Positions 11,384-20,382 of a stretch of 64,000 nt of DNA are shown piece after piece. The stretch is from NCBI RefSeq assembly GCF_019900845.1, contig NZ_CP074570.1, positions 3,844,001 to 3,908,000 of the forward strand, written 5' to 3'. The DNA is from Paraneptunicella aestuarii. GTDB taxonomy: Bacteria; Pseudomonadota; Gammaproteobacteria; Enterobacterales; Alteromonadaceae. The translations under genes and the position numbers were made by a program. The notes below the pieces were generated by a model. That model searched no databases. It was not told the DNA's origin and was given only the letters and a program-made list of their open reading frames with translations. Numbering within the stretch: position 1 is the stretch's first letter; every line of letters starts with the position of its first letter.

Positions 11384-12613
11384 ATGGCAGAAGGAAATTT
11401 TAAGCACGTTCTTATTGACGATTTAGTACCAGGTATGTTCGTTAACCAAGTGCTGAAACAGTCCGGACAACTGCGTATTAAAAGCAAAGGATTAGTGAAG
11501 AACTGGGATGTGATCGATTCACTAAAAGGCCGAGGTATACAGGAAGTTGAAGTAGATTTGTCACGCAGTATTCAGAAAGAAATAGACAAGCACAGCAACA
11601 AGGCCACCGAACAAGAAGTCCCCCAGGAAAACCACTATATTCCGCCCGAGAAAACCGAAGGCGAAGCCCTCAACGACGCACAAAAACTGTATGACAAAGC
11701 CAAACTGGCTCACAGCCGTTTCCTGAAGAAAGTACAAGCGGGTGATCTTGGCAATTTACAAGCCTTGAAAGACACCAGTCAGGAGCTTGTTGACTCACTC
11801 TTTGAAAACAGTAACGCCATTATGTGCCTTACTTTAATCAAGGAAGATAACGAATATCTGCTGCAACATTCTCTCAACAATGCCATTTTGATGGGGATGT
11901 TTGCCAAACATCTGGGCTTTGACAAAGAACTGATTGAAGAACTCAGTCTTGCTGGATTGCTCATGGATACGGGTATGGCGACCATGCCAGACGACATTCA
12001 TAACAAGTCTCAAAAGCTTTCAAACAGCGAATGGAACATTGTTAAAACCCACGTTGATATCGGCATTGAAATGATTGAACAAAGTGTTGGCGAAGGCGGT
12101 GAAATCTCAGAGACAGTCCTGAGCACCATCGCCAACCATCATGAAAGGCTCGACGGTTCAGGCTACCCCGTAGGCAAAAAAGGCGAGAACATATCCACCT
12201 ACGGACGTATGGCCGCCATTGTCGATACTTACGATGCGCTCACCAGCAACCGTCCTTACCGTAAAGCCCTGCCACCGACTACTGCGCTGAAAAAGCTGCT
12301 TGCGGACGATTCTGGCAAGCTGGATCAGTCGCTGGTGCAACAGTTCATTAAATGCGTAGGTGTACATCCCGTTGGCTCTTTAGTGAAACTGAAAAGTGAC
12401 AAGCTGGGCATTATCATCAAAGCCAATCATATCGAGCCATTGAAGCCGGTTATCATGACCTTCTACAGTATTAAGTCCGGCAACCATACCGAATTGAAAC
12501 GATTGGATTTATCCAAGGTGAAAGACGACATTGTCACCAGTGTGCGCCCTGAGGAATTCCGAATAAACCTGACCAAGTTCTTCCGAGAGATATTCCTGGC
12601 GAATATGAAATAG
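11384..12613 (+). CDS. DUF3391/HD-GYP domain protein with altered HD motif
   Basis: HD-GYP proteins hydrolyse cyclic di-GMP. Residues about 5-65 form a DUF3391 domain (LVPGMFVNQVLKQSGQ), and about 150-350 form the HD-GYP domain. The later motifs are intact: THVDIG, HHERLDGSGYP and RPYRKAL. The central HD pair is not: where family members read LLHDIGK, this protein reads LLMDTGM, with Met194 before Asp195 and Met for the lysine. That histidine is normally a metal ligand, so catalysis may be lost or changed and the protein may act as a binding or scaffold protein. It stands alone, convergent with the next gene. A TPR or receiver domain is not visible. Confidence 0.9.
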   Translation: MAEGNFKHVLIDDLVPGMFVNQVLKQSGQLRIKSKGLVKNWDVIDSLKGRGIQEVEVDLSRSIQKEIDKHSNKATEQEVPQENHYIPPEKTEGEALNDAQKLYDKAKLAHSRFLKKVQAGDLGNLQALKDTSQELVDSLFENSNAIMCLTLIKEDNEYLLQHSLNNAILMGMFAKHLGFDKELIEELSLAGLLMDTGMATMPDDIHNKSQKLSNSEWNIVKTHVDIGIEMIEQSVGEGGEISETVLSTIANHHERLDGSGYPVGKKGENISTYGRMAAIVDTYDALTSNRPYRKALPPTTALKKLLADDSGKLDQSLVQQFIKCVGVHPVGSLVKLKSDKLGIIIKANHIEPLKPVIMTFYSIKSGNHTELKRLDLSKVKDDIVTSVRPEEFRINLTKFFREIFLANMK

Positions 12614-12690
12614 CGGTTGTGGCTGGCGGATAAATGTAAACAGGCTAGTTAAACCATCAGGTCAAAACAGATAGCCTGGAGCAGATATCG

Positions 12691-13389
12691 TTATATCTTC
12701 ACCAAAGTATCGCCATCTTCAACATAGGTCGCAAAACCGTATTTGTTTTTCATGGCTTCCTGAATCGCAGGGGCATATAGGCTTTTTTGCTTGTCGGTCA
12801 TAAATTCCGCTAACAATACGGTTTTGAACACCATTACCTTTTGCTCAGTCTCTGGTGTGATCACAAACACTTTGTCGGGAAATACTACGTAAACGGTTTG
12901 CCCGGTTTGCAGTTTCGCCTGCTCGTATTTGCTATATAACAGCACCACACCAACAGAATGAGCTACCAATGCCAGAGCTTGCTTCAAGCCTGGTAAATTA
13001 GCGCGCTGAATTAAACGAATAAAGAAATGACTGTGAAACATGATGTCGGTTGCCAAATCAATTTTCAGCAATTCTTCCAGATCATGTTTCAGCAGCTTTT
13101 TAGAATCGATCGTGCTCTTTTGCACCATCATTAATTTGCCAACCCCTTCCTCTTCAAAAGCAGAAGGTTCCAGATAAAAGAAAGTGTGGCAGTAATGCCA
13201 GGGGTGACGGCTGGGCTTTTTATATTCAAACAGAGTGACATCTTCATGTGCGGCGCGAAACTGTTCCAAAAAGGTGAGTACCTGTTTTTTGGAATCAAAC
13301 TGATGTGGCAATTTGTAAAACGCATTCACTTCGGCTCTGGCCTTACGCAGATCTCGAAGAAAATACGCTTTAGCTTCACTTTCCTGCAC
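12691..13389 (-). CDS. Protein of unknown function
   Basis: A 232-residue soluble protein without signal peptide or membrane segment; I do not recognise the family. It starts at GTG 13389 behind an AGAGAG ribosome binding site. The centre has a histidine-containing phrase (DIMFHSHFFIRLIQR), followed by a beta-rich part (TVYVVFPDKVFVITPE). It lies 38 bases downstream of gspB in the same direction and may be co-transcribed with the exeA-gspB pair, though a link to secretion is only positional. Confidence 0.7.
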   Translation of the reverse strand: MQESEAKAYFLRDLRKARAEVNAFYKLPHQFDSKKQVLTFLEQFRAAHEDVTLFEYKKPSRHPWHYCHTFFYLEPSAFEEEGVGKLMMVQKSTIDSKKLLKHDLEELLKIDLATDIMFHSHFFIRLIQRANLPGLKQALALVAHSVGVVLLYSKYEQAKLQTGQTVYVVFPDKVFVITPETEQKVMVFKTVLLAEFMTDKQKSLYAPAIQEAMKNKYGFATYVEDGDTLVKI

Positions 13390-13427
13390 TCTGTTTCTCT
13401 CTACTTTTTTAACTAATCGCTGTTACT

Positions 13428-14579
13428 TTACCACTCAGATAAAGCTTGCATGCTGAATTCATGCCCCTGAAAACTCAGAATAACATGCTGGGGTTCAATG
13501 CGTTCAATACGCAGTTGTCCATCAACCCAGTCACCTTCCCCCAGCTCAATATCATTGACCTTCACCCACCGGTCGGCCGGTTCCGACGCATACATATGAG
13601 CAGAGAATGACATTCTCGGCAATGATGACAAAATCCAGCCGGGCATTTGATCAACTCTTGGCACATCGGGCGATACTACCTGATTTAGAGGCTTTTGCTG
13701 TTCCGCAGGTTCACCACTTTGCTCTTGTTGCTCCAAATCCGCCATCGCTTTTTGAAACTTCTGTAATAACTCTGGCGAGACATCACCATTTTGCAAAGTC
13801 GAATCTACCGATAAAGCTTCACCTTGCTCATTCACAACCAAGCCATTATCTTCCGGCGGTGTTCCCAATATCAGAGGTTTTTCAGCTTCATTATTAACAG
13901 GAGTTTGCTGTTCACCTGTTGCGGTATTGCTTACTACTGTGTCCACCGACTGAGTGATTTCTTGAGGAGTGGTTTCAGTAACTTGATTGGGAGTATTCTC
14001 AGTAGAAGTTTGTGCACCTAACTTATCTGATGTTTCGGGGGCTGAAGATAAGTCTGTACTTGCCAACTCTTTAGCCTCTGATTTTTCAGCTACTGATTCA
14101 TTTTTCACAACCGTTTGAGTATCGCCAGCATTCATCCACTGCGAAGCACCAAAACCGATGCCAAAGCCAACAATAATCGTCGCTAAAGCCATTGCGCCCT
14201 GTTTCAGATATAACTGCCATGAGTCTGGAATTTCCTGAGCGGTTGGCAAAAACAGGCTTCGGTTAAACTGCTCAGCAAGCTGCGAATCTTGCATGCTTCC
14301 TGTATTAGAGCCTTTATCCTGTACGGCTCTACTTGACGTATTGGACTGTAACAAAAACTGCGTCTGAGACTGACGTTGAACAGATTCTTCCCCAGCCAAT
14401 TCCACAGTTTGAGCTGGATCGATTTCCAACTGCAACACGCCCATTTCCCGTAATCCCTGTACCATAGCGTCACTGCTCACCAAGCCAGACTTGCGAATTC
14501 GCACTGGGCCATTTTGTTCCGTGATCTGAATGATCACCATGCCCGGCTTCAATGCATCAATAGAAATACGCTCAGACAT
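13428..14579 (-). CDS. gspB: GspB/ExeB-type secretion protein with N-terminal DUF3391-like domain
   Basis: GspB works with the ATPase ExeA to help the type II secretion secretin assemble in the outer membrane. The 383-residue protein starts with a DUF3391-like domain (about 1-60, IDALKPGMVIIQITEQNG), has one membrane segment (about 132-152), then a long low-complexity Gln/Thr/Glu-rich periplasmic stretch. It ends in the GspB C-terminal domain (about 305-383, with LPRMSFSAHMYAS and GDWVDGQLRIERI). The N-terminal domain is clearly similar to that of the HD-GYP protein at 11384. The ATG overlaps the end of exeA by 8 bases, so the two are translationally coupled. Confidence 0.85.
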   Translation of the reverse strand: MSERISIDALKPGMVIIQITEQNGPVRIRKSGLVSSDAMVQGLREMGVLQLEIDPAQTVELAGEESVQRQSQTQFLLQSNTSSRAVQDKGSNTGSMQDSQLAEQFNRSLFLPTAQEIPDSWQLYLKQGAMALATIIVGFGIGFGASQWMNAGDTQTVVKNESVAEKSEAKELASTDLSSAPETSDKLGAQTSTENTPNQVTETTPQEITQSVDTVVSNTATGEQQTPVNNEAEKPLILGTPPEDNGLVVNEQGEALSVDSTLQNGDVSPELLQKFQKAMADLEQQEQSGEPAEQQKPLNQVVSPDVPRVDQMPGWILSSLPRMSFSAHMYASEPADRWVKVNDIELGEGDWVDGQLRIERIEPQHVILSFQGHEFSMQALSEW

Positions 14580-15483
14580 ACCAACTCCCTGTCATAAAAC
14601 CCAACAATACCGAAGCGACAAATAATCCAGACAAGATAACCGGCCAGACTTTTGAGCGTCGTTGAGCGACCACATCCTCACCCAATATTTGAGCCGCCGC
14701 AGCAAGAAAAACATGAGGTTTTACCACCAGCATTTGCTTGCTGGCCGTTAAGGTTAATGCTCGGTCACATAATAGATTGATAACGCGAGGAATGCCGCCA
14801 GTAATGCGATGAACAGTTTTCAGGGTCGCTTCACTAAAGATATTACGATTGCCATTCGCCACTTGCAGTCGGTGCGCCACGTACTCTTTCACTTCCGGGG
14901 CGGTTAGCGGTAGCAAGTGATAACGCGCCGTAATGCGCTGGGCTAATTGGCGTAATTCATTGCGTTTTAATAACTGCTGCAATTCGGGTTGCCCAATCAA
15001 TACCACCTTAAGCAATTTTTCCCGATTGGTTTCCAGATTGGTCAATAAACGCAATTGCTCAAGAACTTCGGGCATTAAATGCTGAGCTTCATCAACGATG
15101 AGAACGGTATTGATACCCGCCTGATGGTTCTTGGTGAGTTTGCCAAGGATTTTGTCGGTGAAATACTTTAAACTGGCATCTTGCTGACGATAGTCAATAT
15201 TCAACTCATCACAAATGGTCGCCAACAACTCCATTGCCGACAGGGTCGGGTTCAGGATCATGGCAACCTGGGTATTCTCCGGCAATTCTTGCAATAATTT
15301 CCGCGACACCGTGGTTTTCCCGGTACCAACCTCTCCGGTCAACATCACGAACCCGCCACTTTCCTTTAAACCAAAGGTGAGATGTGCCAAAGCCTCCCGA
15401 TGTCTCGGACTCATATATAAATAATCTGGATTCGGAGCGATTGAAAACGGATTATCCTTTAAACCAAAATAGTTGAGATACAT
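14572..15483 (-). CDS. exeA: ExeA/GspA-type AAA+ ATPase
   Basis: The inner-membrane ATPase partner of GspB in secretin assembly. The 303-residue protein has the ExeA opening (YFGLKDNPFSIAPNPDYLY), Walker A GEVGTGKTT (50-58), Walker B VLIVDEAQ (D131, E132), and an arginine-rich sensor region. One membrane segment lies near the C-terminus (about 279-299). Classical ExeA is about 550 residues with a periplasmic peptidoglycan-binding domain; this one stops just after the membrane segment, a common short form. First gene of the exeA-gspB unit. Confidence 0.9.
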   Translation of the reverse strand: MYLNYFGLKDNPFSIAPNPDYLYMSPRHREALAHLTFGLKESGGFVMLTGEVGTGKTTVSRKLLQELPENTQVAMILNPTLSAMELLATICDELNIDYRQQDASLKYFTDKILGKLTKNHQAGINTVLIVDEAQHLMPEVLEQLRLLTNLETNREKLLKVVLIGQPELQQLLKRNELRQLAQRITARYHLLPLTAPEVKEYVAHRLQVANGNRNIFSEATLKTVHRITGGIPRVINLLCDRALTLTASKQMLVVKPHVFLAAAAQILGEDVVAQRRSKVWPVILSGLFVASVLLGFMTGSWYV

Positions 15484-15645
15484 AACTCATTCATTTTCTT
15501 TAAAAAGCGGCACATAAGCTAACGACTTCCATCAGGCAAGTCAAAGCTTGTAATGCTGCCTTGCGGCTGTTCGCGCAATTATAACTTGGTTCAGGCATAA
15601 TAGGCTGAATATATCCTTACTACATAACTGTTCCAAATAATCAGT

Positions 15646-15746
15646 CACCGACAGAAAGTTGGGAGCAGACCCTCAGCCGCAAGGATGCGGCTGTGGAGCC
15701 TCAAGGGATTGATTTACAGCGAGTCTGCGACCAATTTCTGTCGGTG
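15646..15746. repeat. Structured repeat, copy 1 (upstream of cca)
   Basis: A roughly 101-base element with a perfect 12-bp terminal inverted repeat (CACCGACAGAAA / TTTCTGTCGGTG). This continues inward with TTGG/CCAA and GCAGAC/GTCTGC, and encloses a perfect hairpin CAGCCGC-AAGGAT-GCGGCTG (15674-15693). The second copy lies after cca at 17072-17178 with the same interior but a different, still complementary, outer stem. Confidence 0.8.
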
Positions 15747-15792
15747 GCTTGCAGTTATACACACTTATTTAGCGGAAAATTAAGAAGGCACA

Positions 15793-17040
15793 ATGACAAT
15801 GCAAACCTATCTGGTCGGTGGCGCAGTTAGAGACAAATTATTAGGACGAGAAGTATACGACAAGGATTGGGTCGTGGTCGGCGCATCGCCTGATGACATG
15901 TTGAATCAGGGTTATCAGCAGGTAGGAAAAGATTTTCCGGTATTTTTGCATCCACAAACCAAAGACGAATACGCACTGGCTCGCACAGAACGAAAGTCTG
16001 GCAAAGGCTATACCGGCTTCATTTGTGACTTCTCGCAAGACATTACCTTAGAACAGGATTTACAACGCCGAGACCTGACCATTAATGCCATGGCATTAGA
16101 TGAGCAAGGCAATCTGATCGATCCTTTTAATGGCAAGAGCGACCTCGACAATCGTATTCTGCGCCATGTTTCCGATGCCTTTGTAGAAGACCCTTTACGC
16201 GTACTCAGAGTAGCGCGATTCGCTGCTCGTTATCTGGAATATGGCTTTCGCATTGCCGACGAGACGTTGGAATTAATGCGTACCCTTGCCCATTCTGGTG
16301 AGCTGGAATATTTGGCTGCCGAGCGAGTATGGAAAGAAACGGAACGCAGTTTATTGGGTGAAAACCCACAGGAATATTTCCGTGTACTGCAATCTTGCGA
16401 TGCCTTAAATTACTGGTTTAAAGAACTGGCTGTGCTTTGGGGAGTACCGAACCCTCCTATGCATCACCCGGAAATTGATTCAGGAATTCATACCTTGATG
16501 GTATTGGAACAAGCGGCGAAGCTCTCACCAGAATTGGACGTTCGCTATGCCGCTCTCGCTCATGATTTGGGCAAGGGCATTACGCCCGCAGAAATGTGGC
16601 CTCGTCATATTGGGCACGAAACGAACGGTGTGCCGCTGGTAGAATCGATGAGTCATCGCCTGAAATGCCCAACCAAAGCCAAAGACATCGCCAAGCTGGT
16701 GTGTGAGCTGCACATAAAGGTACATACCGCTTTTAAGCTGAAACCATCGACTATTGTCAAAATGCTGAATCAGATGGATGCCTGGCGCAAGCCGGAACGT
16801 TTTGAGCATATATTGCTTGCCTGTGAAGCCGATGCCAGAGGCCGAACCGGGTTTGAAGATCGTCGTTATCCTCAAGCAGATTATTTGCGTACTTGTTACA
16901 AAGAAGCGTCAGATATAGACGTAAAAGCCATTATGGCGTCAGGCGTTCAAGGTGCTCAAATTCGTGATGCCATTGAACGCGAACGGCAACGTAGAGTGGC
17001 AGCGGTTCCCAGACCAGAACTGGATAGTAACGGATATTGA
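15793..17040 (+). CDS. cca: Multifunctional CCA-adding enzyme (tRNA nucleotidyltransferase)
   Basis: Adds or repairs the CCA end of tRNAs without a nucleic acid template. The 415 residues align over their whole length with the gammaproteobacterial long form. The N-terminal nucleotidyltransferase motif is [10 protein letters not shown], with the catalytic DxD region around [10 protein letters not shown]. Then come [10 protein letters not shown] and RVARFAARY, and a C-terminal HD phosphohydrolase domain ([11 protein letters not shown]). The ATG at 15793 has AAGAAGG seven bases upstream; a second ATG two codons later is possible. The gene is flanked on both sides by copies of a structured repeat. 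Confidence 0.97.
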   Translation: MTMQTYLVGGAVRDKLLGREVYDKDWVVVGASPDDMLNQGYQQVGKDFPVFLHPQTKDEYALARTERKSGKGYTGFICDFSQDITLEQDLQRRDLTINAMALDEQGNLIDPFNGKSDLDNRILRHVSDAFVEDPLRVLRVARFAARYLEYGFRIADETLELMRTLAHSGELEYLAAERVWKETERSLLGENPQEYFRVLQSCDALNYWFKELAVLWGVPNPPMHHPEIDSGIHTLMVLEQAAKLSPELDVRYAALAHDLGKGITPAEMWPRHIGHETNGVPLVESMSHRLKCPTKAKDIAKLVCELHIKVHTAFKLKPSTIVKMLNQMDAWRKPERFEHILLACEADARGRTGFEDRRYPQADYLRTCYKEASDIDVKAIMASGVQGAQIRDAIERERQRRVAAVPRPELDSNGY

Positions 17041-17071
17041 TGTTTAGAGCACGTTTACTTTGACGACAAAG

Positions 17072-17178
17072 AATTACCCATAGAAAGTTATAAGCAGAGC
17101 CTCAGCCGCATGGAAGCGGCTGTGGAGACTCCAAGGACGGATTCACGGCGACTCTGCGATAAATTTCTATAGGTAATT
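17072..17178. repeat. Structured repeat, copy 2 (downstream of cca)
   Basis: Same design and orientation as copy 1. The outer stem is AATTACC/GGTAATT, ATAGAAA/TTTCTAT, TTAT/ATAA and GCAGAG/CTCTGC, enclosing the identical CAGCCGC/GCGGCTG hairpin (17103-17122). The outer stem sequence differs from copy 1 on both arms, so base pairing is kept while sequence changes. Confidence 0.8.
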
Positions 17179-17209
17179 GAGCATTCAGGACTGTTATTCA
17201 GAGTTTAAT

Positions 17210-17237
17210 TGGTATTACCCCTTATTTCTTTTATAAT
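17210..17237 (+). promoter_or_regulatory. Probable srmB promoter
   Basis: TTGGTA (17210-17215), 16-base spacer, perfect TATAAT (17232-17237), about 37 bases ahead of the srmB start codon. Confidence 0.55.
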
Positions 17238-17273
17238 CGCCGACCTTTTATAACGCATACGAGAATCAGTCCA

Positions 17274-18521
17274 GTGTCGAGTCAATTTGAGCAATTTTTA
17301 CTTGATGACAAGCTTTGCAAAGCCCTTGCAGATATGGGGTTTACTGAGCCCACCAGCATTCAAAAAGTTGCTATTCCCGCAGCACTGGATGGAAAGGATT
17401 TACTGGCTACTGCACCAACAGGTACAGGCAAAACAGCCGCCTATCTGTTACCTGTATGCCAAATGTTACTCGATGTTCCTCGCAGAGAGCCCGGTTCAGC
17501 CAGAGTGTTAGTGCTTACTCCTACTCGTGAGTTAGCTATTCAGGTAGCAGAACAATGCGAACGCATCTGCCGTTATACCAAATTATCTTGCGGCGTGATC
17601 ACTGGCGGTATCAACTACGGTACAGACCATGATTTGCTGGAAAAAAATCTGGATATTTTGGTCGCCACCCCCGGACGTTTGTTCGAGCACATCGAGGGCG
17701 AAAGATTCGATTGCCGAGAGATTGAATGCCTGATCCTCGACGAAGCCGACCGCATGTTAGACATGGGCTTTGGTGGCGTCGTTAATCAAATCAGTGGCGA
17801 AGCGCGCTGGCGTCGTCAAAGTATGTTGTTTTCTGCCACACTGGAAGGTAACGGCGTTGCGTCTTTTGCTCGCAATATATTGAATGAACCCGTCGAAGTC
17901 AGCTCAGATCCTTCACGCAAAGAACGTCCAAAGATCTTGCAATGGATACACTATGCCGACAGTTACGATCACAAGCTGAGTTTACTTTCTCACATCCTGA
18001 AAAATGATGCGCAATCCGCCATTGTGTTTGTCAAAACCCGTGAGCGCGTAATGCAGCTACAAGCTCAATTACAGTCTCAAGGGATCATCAGTGTTTATTT
18101 GCAAGGTGACATGGCGCAAGACAAGCGTATTCTGGCATTAGATAAGTTCAAACAAGGTCAGGTTAAAATATTGCTGGCGACCGACGTCGCTGCTCGCGGT
18201 ATTGATATTCCCAACGTCAGCCATGTTATTAACTTCGATTTGCCACGCACTGCCGATGTTTATGTTCACCGTATTGGTCGTACTGGTCGTTCCGGGCAAA
18301 AAGGCATCGCGATTTCCATCGTCGAAGCCCACGATATGGCAATACTGGCAAAAATCGAGCGCTACATTGATGAAAAGCTTAAGCCTCGTGTGATCGACGG
18401 CTTGCGCCCACAGCACAAAATTGCCGCGCTTCCAGGCAAGAAGAAAGTGAAGATAAAAGGCAAAGCGAAAAGCAAAAAAGCCAAAGCCAAGAAGAAATCC
18501 GCCAGTAAAAAGCCCAAGTAG
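17274..18521 (+). CDS. srmB: DEAD-box ATP-dependent RNA helicase, SrmB type
   Basis: SrmB unwinds RNA during early assembly of the large ribosomal subunit. The 415-residue protein carries the Q motif (GFTEPTSIQ), motif I APTGTGKTAAY, motif II DEAD in LILDEADRMLDMGF, motif III SAT, and the C-terminal helicase motifs ATDVAARGID and HRIGRTGR. It ends in a lysine-rich tail typical of RNA-binding helicases. It aligns with E. coli SrmB from the first residues, which supports the GTG start at 17274. Codon use is ordinary. rdgB follows after 12 bases, so they are probably co-transcribed. Confidence 0.92.
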   Translation: MSSQFEQFLLDDKLCKALADMGFTEPTSIQKVAIPAALDGKDLLATAPTGTGKTAAYLLPVCQMLLDVPRREPGSARVLVLTPTRELAIQVAEQCERICRYTKLSCGVITGGINYGTDHDLLEKNLDILVATPGRLFEHIEGERFDCREIECLILDEADRMLDMGFGGVVNQISGEARWRRQSMLFSATLEGNGVASFARNILNEPVEVSSDPSRKERPKILQWIHYADSYDHKLSLLSHILKNDAQSAIVFVKTRERVMQLQAQLQSQGIISVYLQGDMAQDKRILALDKFKQGQVKILLATDVAARGIDIPNVSHVINFDLPRTADVYVHRIGRTGRSGQKGIAISIVEAHDMAILAKIERYIDEKLKPRVIDGLRPQHKIAALPGKKKVKIKGKAKSKKAKAKKKSASKKPK

Positions 18522-18533
18522 AGAAACCAAGTC

Positions 18534-19124
18534 ATGAAAAAAGTCGTTCTCGCCACAGGCAACCCGGGTAAAGTGAAAGAACTACAATCCTTACTGGCCG
18601 ATTTAGGTATTGAAGTTGTACCTCAATCTGAATTCGATGTGCCTGAAGCCGAAGAAACAGGCTCAACCTTTGTCGAAAATGCCATTATCAAAGCGCGTAA
18701 TGCGGCTAAGCATACGGGTTTGCCAGCGATTGCCGACGACTCAGGTTTATCAGTGGATTTTCTGGGTGGCGAGCCCGGCGTTTATTCAGCGCGTTACGCT
18801 GGCGCAGATGCTAACGACAGCGACAATATCGTCAAGCTATTGGATGCCATGAAGGATGCTCCAGCAGGTCAACGAGGCGCGAAATTTAATTGCGTATTAG
18901 TGTTGATGCAACATGAAAACGACCCTACCCCCATTATTGCTCATGGACAATGGCAAGGCGAAATTCTGCATGAGATCCAAGGCGAAGGCGGTTTCGGTTA
19001 CGACCCGGTATTCTGGGTAGAATCGCTAAATCGTTCAGCAGCCCAGTTGGAAAAAGCAGAGAAGAACGCCATTAGCCATCGTGGTCAGGCGTTGCAAAAG
19101 CTGTTAGCTCAGCTTCGCGATTAA
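18534..19124 (+). CDS. rdgB: XTP/dITP pyrophosphatase
   Basis: Hydrolyses non-canonical purine nucleotides (XTP, dITP, ITP) to monophosphates, keeping them out of DNA. The 196-residue protein has family length and motifs [10 protein letters not shown] at the N-terminus, the metal-binding [14 protein letters not shown], and GFGYDPVFW. It sits between srmB and hemW; the rdgB-hemW pair is a conserved gammaproteobacterial arrangement. Confidence 0.97.
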   Translation: MKKVVLATGNPGKVKELQSLLADLGIEVVPQSEFDVPEAEETGSTFVENAIIKARNAAKHTGLPAIADDSGLSVDFLGGEPGVYSARYAGADANDSDNIVKLLDAMKDAPAGQRGAKFNCVLVLMQHENDPTPIIAHGQWQGEILHEIQGEGGFGYDPVFWVESLNRSAAQLEKAEKNAISHRGQALQKLLAQLRD

Positions 19125-19151
19125 CATAGATTCACGCCGTAAAAGTATCCC

Positions 19152-20297
19152 ATGCTCACTGCACCACCACTTTCTCTCTATATTCACATTCCCTGGTGTG
19201 TGCAGAAATGTCCTTATTGTGATTTCAATTCCCACGGTGTTAAAAGCGACATACCCGAAGCAGAATACATTCAACACCTTTTAAATGATTTAGCGATAGA
19301 CGCAAAGCGGGTTGAAGGACGAACCATAGAAACCATCTTCTTCGGTGGTGGTACGCCGAGTTTGTTCTCACCCGAAGGCATTCATGCCATTTTGCAAGGC
19401 GTTCAACAACATTTGCCTCTGGCAAAAGACGCCGAAATCACTATGGAAGCCAACCCGGGAACCATAGAAAGCGGACGCTTTGCCGGGTTCCAACAGGCAG
19501 GTGTCAACCGTATTTCGGTAGGAGTGCAAAGCTTCCAGACTAACCATTTGCTAATACTGGGGCGCATCCACGACAGCCAACAAGCGATTCAAGCCATACA
19601 GCAAGCAGGAAACGTTGGCTTAAACAGCTTTAATATCGACTTGATGCATGGTCTTCCAAAGCAGGATGCCCACTTGGCACTTGACGATCTGCAACAAGCC
19701 ATCGCACTGAATGCCCCTCACTTGTCCTGGTATCAATTAACCATTGAGCCCAATACCCTGTTTCATTCCAAGCCACCGACATTGCCTCCCGACGACACCT
19801 TGTGGGACATCCAGGAACAAGGCCAAGCACTACTGGCAAAAGCCGGATACGAGCAATACGAAATTTCTGGCTACAGCAAACCCGGGCATCAATGCCGTCA
19901 TAACCTGAATTACTGGCGTTTTGGCGACTACATAGGCATTGGTTGCGGTGCTCATGGCAAAATCACCAATGCCGAAACTGGCACGATTACACGCACTGTC
20001 AAGATCAAACATCCTAAAGGTTATATGGATTGTTCGAATAACTACCTTGATGAAAGCTGGCTGGTGGAAAAGGAAGATCGCCCATTTGAGTTTTTCATGA
20101 ACCAGTTTCGCCTGTTCGAAGCTTGCCCGAAACAGCGCTACGAACACACCACCGGCTTATCCAGTTCAGCCCCTGAATTGCTGAACATTATCGAACAAGC
20201 ACAACAAAAAGGCTGGCTTATCGACACACCAACTCACTGGGAAACCACCGACCTGGGCAAACGCTTTTTAAATGAGTTACTGGAATTGTTTTTGTAG
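19152..20297 (+). CDS. hemW: Radical SAM heme chaperone HemW
   Basis: HemW binds heme and a 4Fe-4S cluster and is thought to deliver heme to target proteins; it is related to, but distinct from, the coproporphyrinogen dehydrogenase HemN. The radical SAM cysteines are Cys16, Cys20 and Cys23 in CVQKCPYC. FFGGGTPSLF and GVNRISVGVQSFQ follow, and a C-terminal HemN-like domain ends the 381 residues. It lies 27 bases after rdgB. Older annotations call this family YggW or oxygen-independent coproporphyrinogen oxidase. Confidence 0.95.
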   Translation: MLTAPPLSLYIHIPWCVQKCPYCDFNSHGVKSDIPEAEYIQHLLNDLAIDAKRVEGRTIETIFFGGGTPSLFSPEGIHAILQGVQQHLPLAKDAEITMEANPGTIESGRFAGFQQAGVNRISVGVQSFQTNHLLILGRIHDSQQAIQAIQQAGNVGLNSFNIDLMHGLPKQDAHLALDDLQQAIALNAPHLSWYQLTIEPNTLFHSKPPTLPPDDTLWDIQEQGQALLAKAGYEQYEISGYSKPGHQCRHNLNYWRFGDYIGIGCGAHGKITNAETGTITRTVKIKHPKGYMDCSNNYLDESWLVEKEDRPFEFFMNQFRLFEACPKQRYEHTTGLSSSAPELLNIIEQAQQKGWLIDTPTHWETTDLGKRFLNELLELFL

Positions 20298-20382
20298 TCT
20301 TTGCAGAAAAGCATAGATGTCAGAGCTCTTGGGATGGCGCATCAAGTGCTCCGTGACAGATAAAGAAAGTCCTTGAAAAATA

